Source: an uncultured Clostridia bacterium
GTDB lineage: Bacteria; Bacillota_A; Clostridia; UMGS1840; HGM11507
Length of the DNA: 5,880 bases
Reading direction: 5' to 3'
Assembly (NCBI GenBank): GCA_934403665.1
Contig: CAKRUL010000101.1
Coordinates: 1 to 5,880, forward strand
Made by a program: the position numbers and the translations under genes. The notes under the pieces were generated by a model that was not told the DNA's origin, searched no databases, and saw nothing but the letters and a program-made list of their open reading frames with translations. The stretch's first letter is position 1. Each line of letters opens with the position of its first letter. Of this stretch, positions 1 through 5,736 are shown one piece after another.

Positions 1-680
1 TGTTTCGGTTGTTCGCTTATGTGTTTTACAAGAGCTTCTACCTGCCGAACATTCAACCCTTCTTTGATAATGCGGTTTGCAATCTCCAATTTTTGTTCGT
101 CAGATTGCAGAGTGATAAGAGCACGGGCATGTCCGCTGGATAAAGCACCGGATACAATCAACTGAATCACACCATCAGGCAGACTTAAAAGACGCATGGA
201 ATTGGCAATTGCTGTCCGGCTTTTTCCAACCCGTTTGCTGATTTCCTCCTGCGTCAGAGAGAAAGAATCAATCAAGAATTTAAAACCTTCCGCTTCCTCA
301 ATGGGATTCAAATCCTCTCTCTGCAGATTTTCAATCATAGCGACTTCGGCAGCTTCTTTGGATTCGTAATCCTTTATAATGGCAGGAATTTTCTTTAATC
401 CTGCTTTTTTTGCAGCACGCCATCTGCGTTCGCCGGCAATGATGCGGTACATACCGTTTTCTTGTTTTACAACAATAATGGGGAGGATCACGCCCATCTC
501 TTTAATAGAGGTGGAAAGTGCCTCCAGTTTATCCTCATCAAAATGCTTTCTGGGTTGATTTTTATTTGGCTCTACATCCACAAGATTCAATTCGCATACG
601 ATTGTTTCTCCGGAGGGCGAGAGCTTTTTTTCATCGGGAATAAGAGATGCAAGTCCTTTTCCCAAACCTCTTCTGGCCAT
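1..680 (-). CDS. parB: Chromosome-partitioning protein ParB (Spo0J-like), 3' end cut off by window edge
   Basis: ParB is the parS-binding CTPase that loads onto DNA near the origin as a sliding clamp and is moved by ParA. I translated the minus strand by hand from ATG at 680-678 and found 226 uninterrupted codons running off the left edge. The N-terminus MARRGLGKGLASLI is typical of chromosomal ParB and is the ParA-stimulating region. Visible motifs: GERRWRA (residues 83-89) and ENLQREDLNPIEEA (117-130), the conserved CTP-binding/clamp motifs; a helix-turn-helix at about 143-165 (TQEEISKRVGKSRTAIAN), which reads parS; and SGHARAL (182-188). The C-terminal dimerisation domain is missing only because the window ends. 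The start is set by AAGGAGG at 687-693, which overlaps the parA stop, so the two genes are translationally close. Adjacency to parA and perfect parS sites argue for ParB rather than the paralogue Noc. Confidence 0.97.
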   Translation of the reverse strand, partial: MARRGLGKGLASLIPDEKKLSPSGETIVCELNLVDVEPNKNQPRKHFDEDKLEALSTSIKEMGVILPIIVVKQENGMYRIIAGERRWRAAKKAGLKKIPAIIKDYESKEAAEVAMIENLQREDLNPIEEAEGFKFLIDSFSLTQEEISKRVGKSRTAIANSMRLLSLPDGVIQLIVSGALSSGHARALITLQSDEQKLEIANRIIKEGLNVRQVEALVKHISEQPK

Positions 681-686
681 GGATAT

Positions 687-693
687 CCTCCTT
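687..693 (-). promoter_or_regulatory. Ribosome binding site of parB overlapping parA stop codon
   Basis: On the minus strand the sequence reads TAAGGAGGATATCCATG: the TAA (694-692) ends parA and forms the front of the AAGGAGG Shine-Dalgarno, six bases before the parB ATG. This fixes the parB start and suggests coupled translation. Confidence 0.85.
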
Positions 694-1456
694 ATTTGTT
701 TTGCTTTAAAAATTCTTTGGCAAGGGCTTTATAGCTTTCCGCCCCCTTTGAATATTTGTCATAATAGAGAATTGGCGTACCGAAACTGGGAGCTTCCCCA
801 AGACGTGTATTCCGGGGAATTGCAACCTTGTACACCTTTTCCGGAAAACAATCCTTCACATCCTGAGCAACCTGTATCGAAAGGTTTGTCCGTGTATCAA
901 ACATGGTAAGCAAAATGCCTTCGATCTCCAGATTCGGATTAAGTGAATTTTTGATGAGCTTGATGTTTTCAATTAAATCGCTGACCCCTTCCAAGGCGTA
1001 ATATTCACATTGAATCGGAATGATAATGGAATCCGCAGCCGTAAAGGCGTTGATAGTAACATAGTTAAGAGAAGGGGGGCAGTCAATAAAAATATAGTCA
1101 AAATCGCTTTGGTATTGTGAAAGACTGTTTTTCAAAATATATTCTTTGTTCTCGATTTTATCCAGAGAAACTTCGACTCCCAAAAGATCCATATTGCCGG
1201 GAATCACAGAAACATTTTTATAATCGGTGGGGACAACGGTGTTTTCAATCGATTCACCTTCCATCAAAACATCATAATAGTTTTTAGAAACCTCGTTTTT
1301 ATCAATTCCCAAACCGCTTGTTGCATTTCCCTGCGGGTCAGAATCAATAACAAGGACCTTCTTATTCAGCGCACCAACGCATGCGGCAAGGTTTACAGCA
1401 GTCGTTGTTTTTCCGACGCCGCCTTTTTGGTTGGCGATTGCTATAATTTTAGTCAT
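692..1456 (-). CDS. parA: Chromosome-partitioning ATPase ParA (Soj-like)
   Basis: A 254-residue deviant-Walker ATPase of the ParA/MinD family, the usual length for chromosomal Soj (about 250). It binds the nucleoid non-specifically as an ATP dimer and is released by ParB, driving origin segregation; in Bacillus the Soj protein also acts on DnaA. Visible motifs: deviant Walker A KGGVGKTT (residues 11-18, signature lysine 11 and catalytic lysine 16), A' loop IDSDPQGN (38-45, Asp40), Walker B FIDCPP (123-128, Asp125), and the C-terminal IPRNTRLGEAPSFG stretch (213-226). Arg189 and Arg218 fall at the same numbers as the arginines reported as DNA-binding in B. subtilis Soj, so non-specific DNA binding is expected to be intact. 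There is no N-terminal helix-turn-helix, so this is not a plasmid type Ia ParA autorepressor. ATG at 1456 is preceded by AGGATG (1464-1469) at seven bases' spacing. It is first in the parAB operon, and parB follows after 11 nt. Confidence 0.98.
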   Translation of the reverse strand: MTKIIAIANQKGGVGKTTTAVNLAACVGALNKKVLVIDSDPQGNATSGLGIDKNEVSKNYYDVLMEGESIENTVVPTDYKNVSVIPGNMDLLGVEVSLDKIENKEYILKNSLSQYQSDFDYIFIDCPPSLNYVTINAFTAADSIIIPIQCEYYALEGVSDLIENIKLIKNSLNPNLEIEGILLTMFDTRTNLSIQVAQDVKDCFPEKVYKVAIPRNTRLGEAPSFGTPILYYDKYSKGAESYKALAKEFLKQNK

Positions 1457-1508
1457 AAAATCACATCCTATGCATGTTCAAACAATATAATATAAATAGT
1501 GATTAATG

Positions 1509-1539
1509 TTTATGAAACACATTTTTTCTGTTTCATAAA
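1509..1539. repeat. 11-bp perfect inverted repeat built from parS-like half-sites
   Basis: The arms TTTATGAAACA (1509-1519) and TGTTTCATAAA (1529-1539) are exact reverse complements around a 9-nt spacer. The inner part of each arm (TGAAACA, TGTTTCA) equals a parS half-site. The repeat sits where parAB transcription should begin (predicted start near 1536), so it could be an operator or, as RNA, a hairpin at the 5' end of the parAB message. No T-run follows on the minus strand, so it is not an ordinary terminator. What is seen is the symmetry; function is inferred. Confidence 0.6.
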
Positions 1540-1542
1540 ATA

Positions 1543-1550
1543 ATTATACC
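1543..1550 (-). promoter_or_regulatory. Extended -10 promoter of the parAB operon
   Basis: The minus strand reads ATGGTATAAT here: a perfect TATAAT (plus-strand 1543-1548) preceded by TG plus one base, the extended -10 motif. The -35 region at 17-bp spacing (1566-1571, TTTCTT) is poor, as is common for extended -10 promoters. Transcription would start near 1536 and give a leader of about 80 nt before parA. Confidence 0.7.
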
Positions 1551-1587
1551 ATGTTTTTTGAAAAAAAGAAAGAGAAAAGAGATAAAA

Positions 1588-1603
1588 TGTTTCACGTGAA
1601 ACA
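1588..1603. promoter_or_regulatory. parS site 1 (perfect 16-bp palindrome)
   Basis: TGTTTCACGTGAAACA is the canonical chromosomal parS sequence and a perfect palindrome centred at 1595/1596. It is the loading site for ParB, encoded at 1-680. It lies about 130 bp upstream of parA and 54 bp left of the -35 of the rightward promoter. Chromosomal parS sites typically cluster near the replication origin, so this locus may be origin-proximal, though no dnaA, dnaN, rpmH or DnaA-box cluster is in the window. Confidence 0.95.
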
Positions 1604-1610
1604 CATTTTT

Positions 1611-1626
1611 TATTTCACGTGAAACA
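1611..1626. promoter_or_regulatory. parS site 2 (one change from consensus)
   Basis: TATTTCACGTGAAACA matches parS at 15 of 16 positions; the only change is A for G at 1612. It shares an exact 14-bp direct repeat (TTTCACGTGAAACA) with site 1, and the two centres are 23 bp apart, roughly two helical turns, with only 7 bp between the 16-mers. Its right end is 31 bp before the -35 element of the SpoIID-like gene's promoter. Confidence 0.9.
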
Positions 1627-1657
1627 TTAAAAAAATAACGGAAAATAGGCAGAAACA

Positions 1658-1686
1658 TTGACTTTATAAGGGTTACATATTATAAT
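1658..1686 (+). promoter_or_regulatory. Sigma-A type promoter for the spoIID-like/queA/tgt operon
   Basis: TTGACT (1658-1663) and TATAAT (1681-1686) are separated by exactly 17 bp, giving 11 of 12 consensus positions. Transcription would start near 1693, about 80 nt before the TTG start. I see no sigma-E-like pair here, which is what a mother-cell spoIID promoter would show. Confidence 0.85.
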
Positions 1687-1757
1687 AAATAGGCAATGTT
1701 TTGCTGTAAAAGGCAAAAACAATTTTAAATGAATTTCAAGAAAAAATATACAGAGTA

Positions 1758-1764
1758 AAAGGAG
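1758..1764 (+). promoter_or_regulatory. Ribosome binding site selecting the TTG start at 1772
   Basis: AAAGGAG lies seven bases before TTG at 1772. The next in-frame ATG (1799) has no such site and would remove the charged front of the signal peptide, so the TTG is preferred. Confidence 0.85.
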
Positions 1765-1771
1765 CAAAAGA

Positions 1772-3307
1772 TTGAAATATAAAATTATTCTTTTCATAAT
1801 GATTATGATGCTGCTCCCGTGTTTTTTTGTACAGGCTGACATAACGGTTCCGGAGACTATAAAAATCGGATTAAAATATGGCGGGACAGCAGTGAAATCC
1901 GTTTCTATAAAAAACAACAACGGATTTCGGATTTCCACGGAGTCTGGCAAACAGGTTGCTGTTCTGGACGAAACCGGAATTTTGGTGGAAAAGGCACAAA
2001 TCAATCAAGAAGAAAGCTATCTTATTATAGAAAAAGGCGGGTATTCGGATTACAGCAGTGCTTTGGCAGAAGCAGAAAAAAACAAAAACGACATTGTTTA
2101 TTATGAGGATAATGTTTTTTATATTGCCCGCGAAAAAATAATGAATTACAGTGATGCCAATAATTTGTTGTGGGAGATTCATCAAATCAATGCTTCAGCT
2201 TATCTGGTGAACCCGAACGCGAAAAGAATCCGCATTTCTGATTTAAAAAGCGGAGAAACCAAACTGGTGTTCAGTGAACAGACCGGCGAAAATTTGGAGA
2301 TTGCGTCGAAAAACAGCGGGACTCTTTTGATGGATACCACAGAATACCGGGGAAGTATTGTTTTTATCCGTCAGGACACAAGTGATATGACGGTGATTTC
2401 AAGAGTGAGTATGAATGAATATCTCTACAGTGTCACTCCCTCTGAAATCCCGGCAGGCTCCGGGTTGGAAGCGCTGAAAGCGCAGGCGGTTTGTGCCAGA
2501 ACCTATGCGGTGCAGAACAACAATCGTCATGCTTCCATGGGATTTTCACTTTGCGATTCTCAACATTGCCAGGTCTATAAAGGTGTCAGCTGGGAAAAGG
2601 AAAAAACAACCCAAGCGGTCGAGGATACGAATCAACAAGTATTAACCTATGACGGCAAAATTATTACAGCGGTTTATTCGGCAAGCTGCGGCGGAAAAAC
2701 AGAAGATGTGCAGAATGTGTGGGGCACACCGTATCCTTACTTGAAATCGGTGGATGACCCCTATTGCAAGGATGTTCATTGGGAAGTGCCGTTGGATTTT
2801 TCTGCAATCAGCCAGACACTGCTTGCAAAGGGATACGACTTCGGAAATCTTCAATCCATTGAAATTTTGGAACGCACCGCAACCGGAAGAGTTCTGAAAG
2901 TTCAGATTACCGGAGATAAAATGACCAAGGTGTTTGAACGGGAGCAAGCGCGTACCATATTCAATTTAAAAAGTCAATTTTATGATATTGTACCCCAGAA
3001 TACCTTTCGTATTCTGACAACACAGGGTTTTTTGCATTGGAATATCAAAGGCAGAGAAATGCGCAGTATGGAGGGTCTTCGTAAAATAGAAGGCGATACC
3101 GTTACGGTGTTGACGGTGGAGGATGGCAAGGTGGTCTCTAAAACACTTCCCACTGCTTCCGGTTCTTTCGTGATTACAGGGGAAGGAAACGGGCACGGCG
3201 TCGGAATGTGCCAGAACGGTGCAATCGGGCTTGCTGAAAACGGATATTCCTATGAACAGATTTTAAAGCATTATTATACCGGTGTTGAGATTACAACGGG
3301 AGAATAG
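1772..3307 (+). CDS. Secreted SpoIID/LytB-domain protein, probable peptidoglycan lytic transglycosylase
   Basis: A 511-residue exported protein. Residues 1-22 form a signal peptide: Lys2 and Lys4, a hydrophobic run [16 protein letters not shown], and a VQA cleavage site before Asp23. Cys17 is not in a good lipobox. About 80-147 resembles SPOR-type peptidoglycan-binding repeats ([15 protein letters not shown], then a Tyr-rich strand and NYSDANNLL); this is a weak call. The SpoIID/LytB domain begins near 155. Its core is [13 protein letters not shown] (215-227) and [15 protein letters not shown] (232-246); Glu225 aligns with the catalytic glutamate of SpoIID. His253, Cys261, His265 and Cys266 form a His/Cys cluster like the zinc site described for clostridial SpoIID. 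Then come [14 protein letters not shown] (300-313) and [13 protein letters not shown] (472-484). SpoIID cleaves denuded glycan strands during engulfment. This protein is much longer than B. subtilis SpoIID (about 340) and lies behind a vegetative-type promoter, so it may be a growth-phase paralogue; I give no symbol. It is 14 nt upstream of queA. Confidence 0.92.
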   Translation: MKYKIILFIMIMMLLPCFFVQADITVPETIKIGLKYGGTAVKSVSIKNNNGFRISTESGKQVAVLDETGILVEKAQINQEESYLIIEKGGYSDYSSALAEAEKNKNDIVYYEDNVFYIAREKIMNYSDANNLLWEIHQINASAYLVNPNAKRIRISDLKSGETKLVFSEQTGENLEIASKNSGTLLMDTTEYRGSIVFIRQDTSDMTVISRVSMNEYLYSVTPSEIPAGSGLEALKAQAVCARTYAVQNNNRHASMGFSLCDSQHCQVYKGVSWEKEKTTQAVEDTNQQVLTYDGKIITAVYSASCGGKTEDVQNVWGTPYPYLKSVDDPYCKDVHWEVPLDFSAISQTLLAKGYDFGNLQSIEILERTATGRVLKVQITGDKMTKVFEREQARTIFNLKSQFYDIVPQNTFRILTTQGFLHWNIKGREMRSMEGLRKIEGDTVTVLTVEDGKVVSKTLPTASGSFVITGEGNGHGVGMCQNGAIGLAENGYSYEQILKHYYTGVEITTGE

Positions 3308-3312
3308 AGGAG
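3306..3312 (+). promoter_or_regulatory. Ribosome binding site selecting the TTG start of queA
   Basis: AGAGGAG overlaps the TAG stop of the SpoIID-like gene (3305-3307) and lies nine bases before TTG at 3322. The protein read from there begins exactly as QueA proteins do ([17 protein letters not shown]), which supports the start. Confidence 0.85.
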
Positions 3313-3321
3313 CATTCAGAG

Positions 3322-4347
3322 TTGAAACGACAGGATTTTTATTATGATCTTCCTCCGGAGCTGATTGCACAGGTTCCGCTGAAGGATCGCACAGCATCGC
3401 GGCTGATGGTGCTGGACAGAACAAAAGATCAGATCGAACATAAAACCTTTCATAATGTCATTGACTATTTAAAGGAGGGAGACACCCTTGTGTTGAACGA
3501 CACCAGAGTTCTTCCTGCAAGATTGCACGGCATAAAGAAAGAAACCGGCTCAGCAATTGAATTTTTGCTGTTGAGAAGAATCAACACCACGGATTGGGAA
3601 ATTCTTGTGCGACCTGGTAAAAAGGCAAGGGAAGGCGCTCAATTTCAGTTTGGGGGCGATGTGCTCTCTGCGGAAATCATAAAGGTTCTGGAAAACGGAA
3701 ACCGGATTGCAAGATTCACTTTTGAGGGCGTATTCGAGGAGGTATTGGATCGCCTGGGTGAGATGCCGCTTCCTCCTTATATTCATGAAAAACTGGAGGA
3801 TAAGGAAAGATATCAAACGGTCTATGCAAAGCACGAGGGTTCTGCCGCCGCGCCTACAGCAGGGCTTCATTTCACAAACGCGCTTTTGGAGGAGATTCGC
3901 CAAAAAGGAGTGCATGTGGTGTTTGTCACCCTGCATGTGGGGTTGGGAACCTTTCGCCCGGTGAAGGCGGAAAACATTGAGGAACATCAGATGCATCAGG
4001 AATATTATATCATGACGCAGGAAGCCGCCGACGTCATCAATCGCACCAAAGAAGAAGGAAAGCGGGTGATTGCGGTGGGAACCACCTCCTGCAGAGTATT
4101 GGAAACGGTCGCGGATGAAAACGGCAGAGTGCGGGAGCAGGCGGGCTATACCGGAATTTATATCTATCCGTCCTATCGTTTCAAAATTTTAGACGGACTG
4201 ATTACGAATTTTCATTTGCCGGAGTCTTCACTCATCATGCTGGTTTCTGCTTTGGCAGGCTATGAGAAAACAAGGAAGGCATATGAGATTGCCATCAAAG
4301 AGAAATATCGCTTTTTCAGTTTTGGCGACGCCATGCTTATTTTATAA
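3322..4347 (+). CDS. queA: S-adenosylmethionine:tRNA ribosyltransferase-isomerase QueA
   Basis: QueA transfers and isomerises the ribosyl part of S-adenosylmethionine onto preQ1 at position 34 of tRNAs with GUN anticodons (Asp, Asn, His, Tyr), making epoxyqueuosine in the cytoplasm. The 341 residues match the family length (about 340-355). Conserved stretches along the chain: [15 protein letters not shown] (5-19), SRLMVLDR (26-33), [11 protein letters not shown] (58-68), PLPPYI (149-154), [13 protein letters not shown] (173-185), [10 protein letters not shown] (205-214), GTTSCRVLE (253-261), [19 protein letters not shown] (295-313) and FSFGDAMLI (332-340). No key segment is missing. The TTG start is shared in type with the gene just upstream. 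Nearness to that gene and to tgt indicates one operon. Its substrate is the product of Tgt encoded immediately downstream. Confidence 0.98.
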   Translation: MKRQDFYYDLPPELIAQVPLKDRTASRLMVLDRTKDQIEHKTFHNVIDYLKEGDTLVLNDTRVLPARLHGIKKETGSAIEFLLLRRINTTDWEILVRPGKKAREGAQFQFGGDVLSAEIIKVLENGNRIARFTFEGVFEEVLDRLGEMPLPPYIHEKLEDKERYQTVYAKHEGSAAAPTAGLHFTNALLEEIRQKGVHVVFVTLHVGLGTFRPVKAENIEEHQMHQEYYIMTQEAADVINRTKEEGKRVIAVGTTSCRVLETVADENGRVREQAGYTGIYIYPSYRFKILDGLITNFHLPESSLIMLVSALAGYEKTRKAYEIAIKEKYRFFSFGDAMLIL

Positions 4348-4358
4348 AAAAAGAGAGA

Positions 4359-4384
4359 TCTGCCGGAAATTTGGTTTCGGCAGA
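4359..4384 (+). repeat. Stem-loop in the queA-tgt gap
   Basis: TCTGCCG (4359-4365) pairs with CGGCAGA (4378-4384), and AAA/TTT can extend it across a bulged G at 4366. No run of T follows, so it is not an intrinsic terminator. In the queA-tgt message it would lie 28 nt before the tgt start. It may be an mRNA processing or stability element; function unknown. Confidence 0.45.
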
Positions 4385-4403
4385 GGTAAGACGAAAAAGA
4401 AAC

Positions 4404-4407
4404 GGAG
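4404..4407 (+). promoter_or_regulatory. Ribosome binding site selecting the tgt start at 4413
   Basis: GGAG lies five bases before ATG at 4413. An in-frame TTG at 4371 would add 14 residues rich in Arg and Lys, but it lies inside the stem-loop at 4359-4384 and Tgt proteins normally begin as MYQLIKKEG does. Confidence 0.75.
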
Positions 4408-4412
4408 TCATT

Positions 4413-5546
4413 ATGTATCAGCTTATCAAAAAAGAAGGTTCTGCAAGACGTGGTTCTTTTCAGACAGTACACGGAGAAATCCAGACCCCTGTCTTTATGA
4501 ATGTCGGCACCATTGCCGCAATCAAGGGGGCGGTTTCCAGCATGGATTTAAAGGAAATCGGCTGTCAGGTGGAACTTTCCAACACCTATCATCTGCATCT
4601 TCGCCCGGGAGACGAGGTTGTGCGCGAGATGGGCGGACTTCATAAATTTATGAATTGGGATCGGCCGATTCTGACGGACAGCGGCGGTTTTCAGGTTTTT
4701 TCTCTGGCAAAGCTCCGCAAAATCAGCGAGGAGGGGGTTCAGTTCAACTCCCATATCGACGGAAGAAAAATCTTTATGGGGCCGAAAGAGAGTATGCAGA
4801 TTCAATCTAATCTGGCATCCACGATTGCGATGGCGTTTGACGAGTGCATCGAGAATCCTGCAGAATATTCATACACCAAGCAGTCTGTTGAACGCACCAC
4901 AAGGTGGCTCCGGGTTTGCCGTGAGGAATTGGATCGACTCAATGAACAGCAGGGAACCATTAATCCGCACCAGATGCTGTTTGGAATCAATCAAGGGTCT
5001 ACTTATGCGGATCTGAGAACAGAACATATGAAGCAAATCCGTGAAATTAACTGTGAAGGCTATGCCATCGGCGGTCTGGCGGTGGGGGAAAGCGAACAGG
5101 AAATGTATGAAATCATCGAGACGGTGGAACCCTACATGCCGCAGGACAAACCTCGTTATCTGATGGGGGTCGGCACGCCGTCCAATATTCTGGAAGCAGT
5201 GGCAAGAGGCGTGGATTTCTTTGACTGTGTGATGCCTGCCAGAAATGCCAGACATGCGACCCTGTACAGCCATCAGGGCATTCTTCATCTGCTGAACAAA
5301 AAGTATGAAAGAGATGACCGTCCGATTGATGAGGCGTGCGGCTGTCCGGCTTGCCGTCATTACTCCAGAGCATATATCCGTCATTTGTTTAAGGCGAAGG
5401 AGATGCTTGCCATGCGCCTGTGTGTTTTGCATAATCTGTATTTTTATAACCAACTGATGCAGGACATTCGGGATCATCTGGACAACGGCACTTTCTCTGC
5501 CTTCTGCAAAGAGAAATCCTCTCTCTACAGAAGAAAGGCAGAATGA
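4413..5546 (+). CDS. tgt: tRNA-guanine transglycosylase (queuine tRNA-ribosyltransferase)
   Basis: Bacterial Tgt swaps guanine 34 for preQ1 in tRNAs with GUN anticodons, the committed insertion step of queuosine synthesis. From ATG at 4413 the protein has 377 residues, the usual size. It is a TIM barrel with the expected residues: Asp89 in LTDSGGFQVFSL (general acid/base), GGLAVGE (220-226, base recognition), and Asp271 in DFFDCVMPARNAR (covalent nucleophile). The zinc ligands are Cys309, Cys311, Cys314 and His340, with the same spacing as the C-x-C-x2-C and distal His of the Zymomonas enzyme. After the nucleophile the sequence is PARNARHATLY where many homologues have PTRNARNG; I treat this as lineage variation. 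The preQ1 synthesis genes (queC, queD, queE, queF) are not in this window, so preQ1 may be made elsewhere or salvaged. It is co-directional with queA, 65 nt downstream of it. Confidence 0.98.
   Translation: MYQLIKKEGSARRGSFQTVHGEIQTPVFMNVGTIAAIKGAVSSMDLKEIGCQVELSNTYHLHLRPGDEVVREMGGLHKFMNWDRPILTDSGGFQVFSLAKLRKISEEGVQFNSHIDGRKIFMGPKESMQIQSNLASTIAMAFDECIENPAEYSYTKQSVERTTRWLRVCREELDRLNEQQGTINPHQMLFGINQGSTYADLRTEHMKQIREINCEGYAIGGLAVGESEQEMYEIIETVEPYMPQDKPRYLMGVGTPSNILEAVARGVDFFDCVMPARNARHATLYSHQGILHLLNKKYERDDRPIDEACGCPACRHYSRAYIRHLFKAKEMLAMRLCVLHNLYFYNQLMQDIRDHLDNGTFSAFCKEKSSLYRRKAE
5496..5542 (+). repeat. Imperfect stem-loop at the 3' end of tgt
   Basis: TCTGCC (5496-5501) can pair with GGCAGA (5537-5542), and TTCTG (5502-5506) with CAGAA (5528-5532), leaving a 4-nt bulge; a further AGAG/CTCT pairing fits inside. 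It ends just before the stop codon and has no T-run, so it is at best a weak termination or stability element. Confidence 0.25.
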
Positions 5547-5564
5547 CGGAAAAAAGATCGAGTT

Positions 5565-5592
5565 TTGACATATGAACGTGATTTTTTAAAAA
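5565..5592 (+). promoter_or_regulatory. Possible second, upstream promoter for yajC
   Basis: A perfect TTGACA (5565-5570) is followed after 16 bp by TAAAAA (5587-5592), a weak -10 with four of six matches. The -35 is excellent and the -10 poor, so this is tentative compared with the promoter at 5597-5625. Confidence 0.3.
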
Positions 5593-5596
5593 ATGC

Positions 5597-5625
5597 TTGC
5601 GAAGTGAACAAAAAACAGGTATAAT
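5597..5625 (+). promoter_or_regulatory. Probable promoter of yajC
   Basis: TTGCGA (5597-5602) and TATAAT (5620-5625) are 17 bp apart. The AT-only palindrome ATTTTTTAAAAAAT (5581-5594) sits just upstream of the -35, where an UP element would be. Transcription would start near 5632, leaving a leader of about 105 nt. A second TATAAT at 5630-5635 lacks a convincing -35. This promoter means yajC need not depend on read-through from tgt. Confidence 0.7.
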
Positions 5626-5718
5626 GTACTATAATCTTTGGATGAGAGCAGAAAAAAGGATTGCGAGGTTGGAATGCTTTTGCAAAAGTGTTTCATCTTG
5701 TTATAAATATTAACAAAC

Positions 5719-5726
5719 AAAGGAGG
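5719..5726 (+). promoter_or_regulatory. Ribosome binding site selecting the yajC start at 5737
   Basis: AAAGGAGG lies ten bases before ATG at 5737. Another in-frame ATG at 5728 is only one base from the motif, too close to be used. Confidence 0.8.
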
Positions 5727-5736
5727 TATGCGGAAT

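Larger units (their letters stand above)
1457..1771. other. Divergent intergenic region between parAB and the spoIID-like operon
   Basis: This 315-nt AT-rich stretch has no credible gene. From left to right it holds the parA ribosome binding site, the parAB 5' leader with a parS-like inverted repeat, the parAB promoter, a purine-rich tract (about 1557-1587), two parS sites, the rightward sigma-A promoter, and an 80-nt leader ending in the ribosome binding site of the SpoIID-like gene. Open frames that enter it on the minus strand from the spoIID-like gene are shadows without family resemblance. Confidence 0.9.

Noticed and set aside
462..909. Plus-strand open frames of 90 and 76 codons
   Set aside because: They lie opposite parB and parA, have no family resemblance and no good ribosome binding site; the minus-strand genes explain the sequence.
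1699..1718. TTTTGC/GCAAAA small hairpin in the leader of the SpoIID-like gene
   Set aside because: Only six mostly A-T pairs with an 8-nt loop in AT-rich DNA; this is expected by chance and has no T-run or riboswitch-like features.
1457..1771. Replication origin (DnaA-box cluster) in the parS region
   Set aside because: No TTATCCACA-like boxes were seen by eye. parS alone does not define an origin.
1627..2185. Minus-strand open frames at 1627-2004 and 1871-2185
   Set aside because: They are antisense to the start of the SpoIID-like gene, have low-complexity hydrophobic sequence, and no ribosome binding site or motif.
4348..4412. preQ1 riboswitch before tgt
   Set aside because: The gap was read for the small preQ1 aptamer pattern (a hairpin followed by an A-rich tail pairing back into its loop); only a simple stem-loop was found.
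4262..4645. 127-codon plus-strand frame bridging queA and tgt
   Set aside because: It overlaps two well-supported genes in another frame and has a composition (Arg/Cys/His-rich) typical of an out-of-frame reading.
4869..5477. 202-codon minus-strand open frame opposite tgt
   Set aside because: Long antisense frames are common opposite conserved genes. The plus strand here encodes all Tgt catalytic and zinc residues, and the antisense protein shows no recognisable motif.
5547..5620. Intrinsic terminator after tgt
   Set aside because: The T-run at 5582-5587 has no GC-rich stem directly before it; it is part of an AT palindrome next to the yajC promoter.
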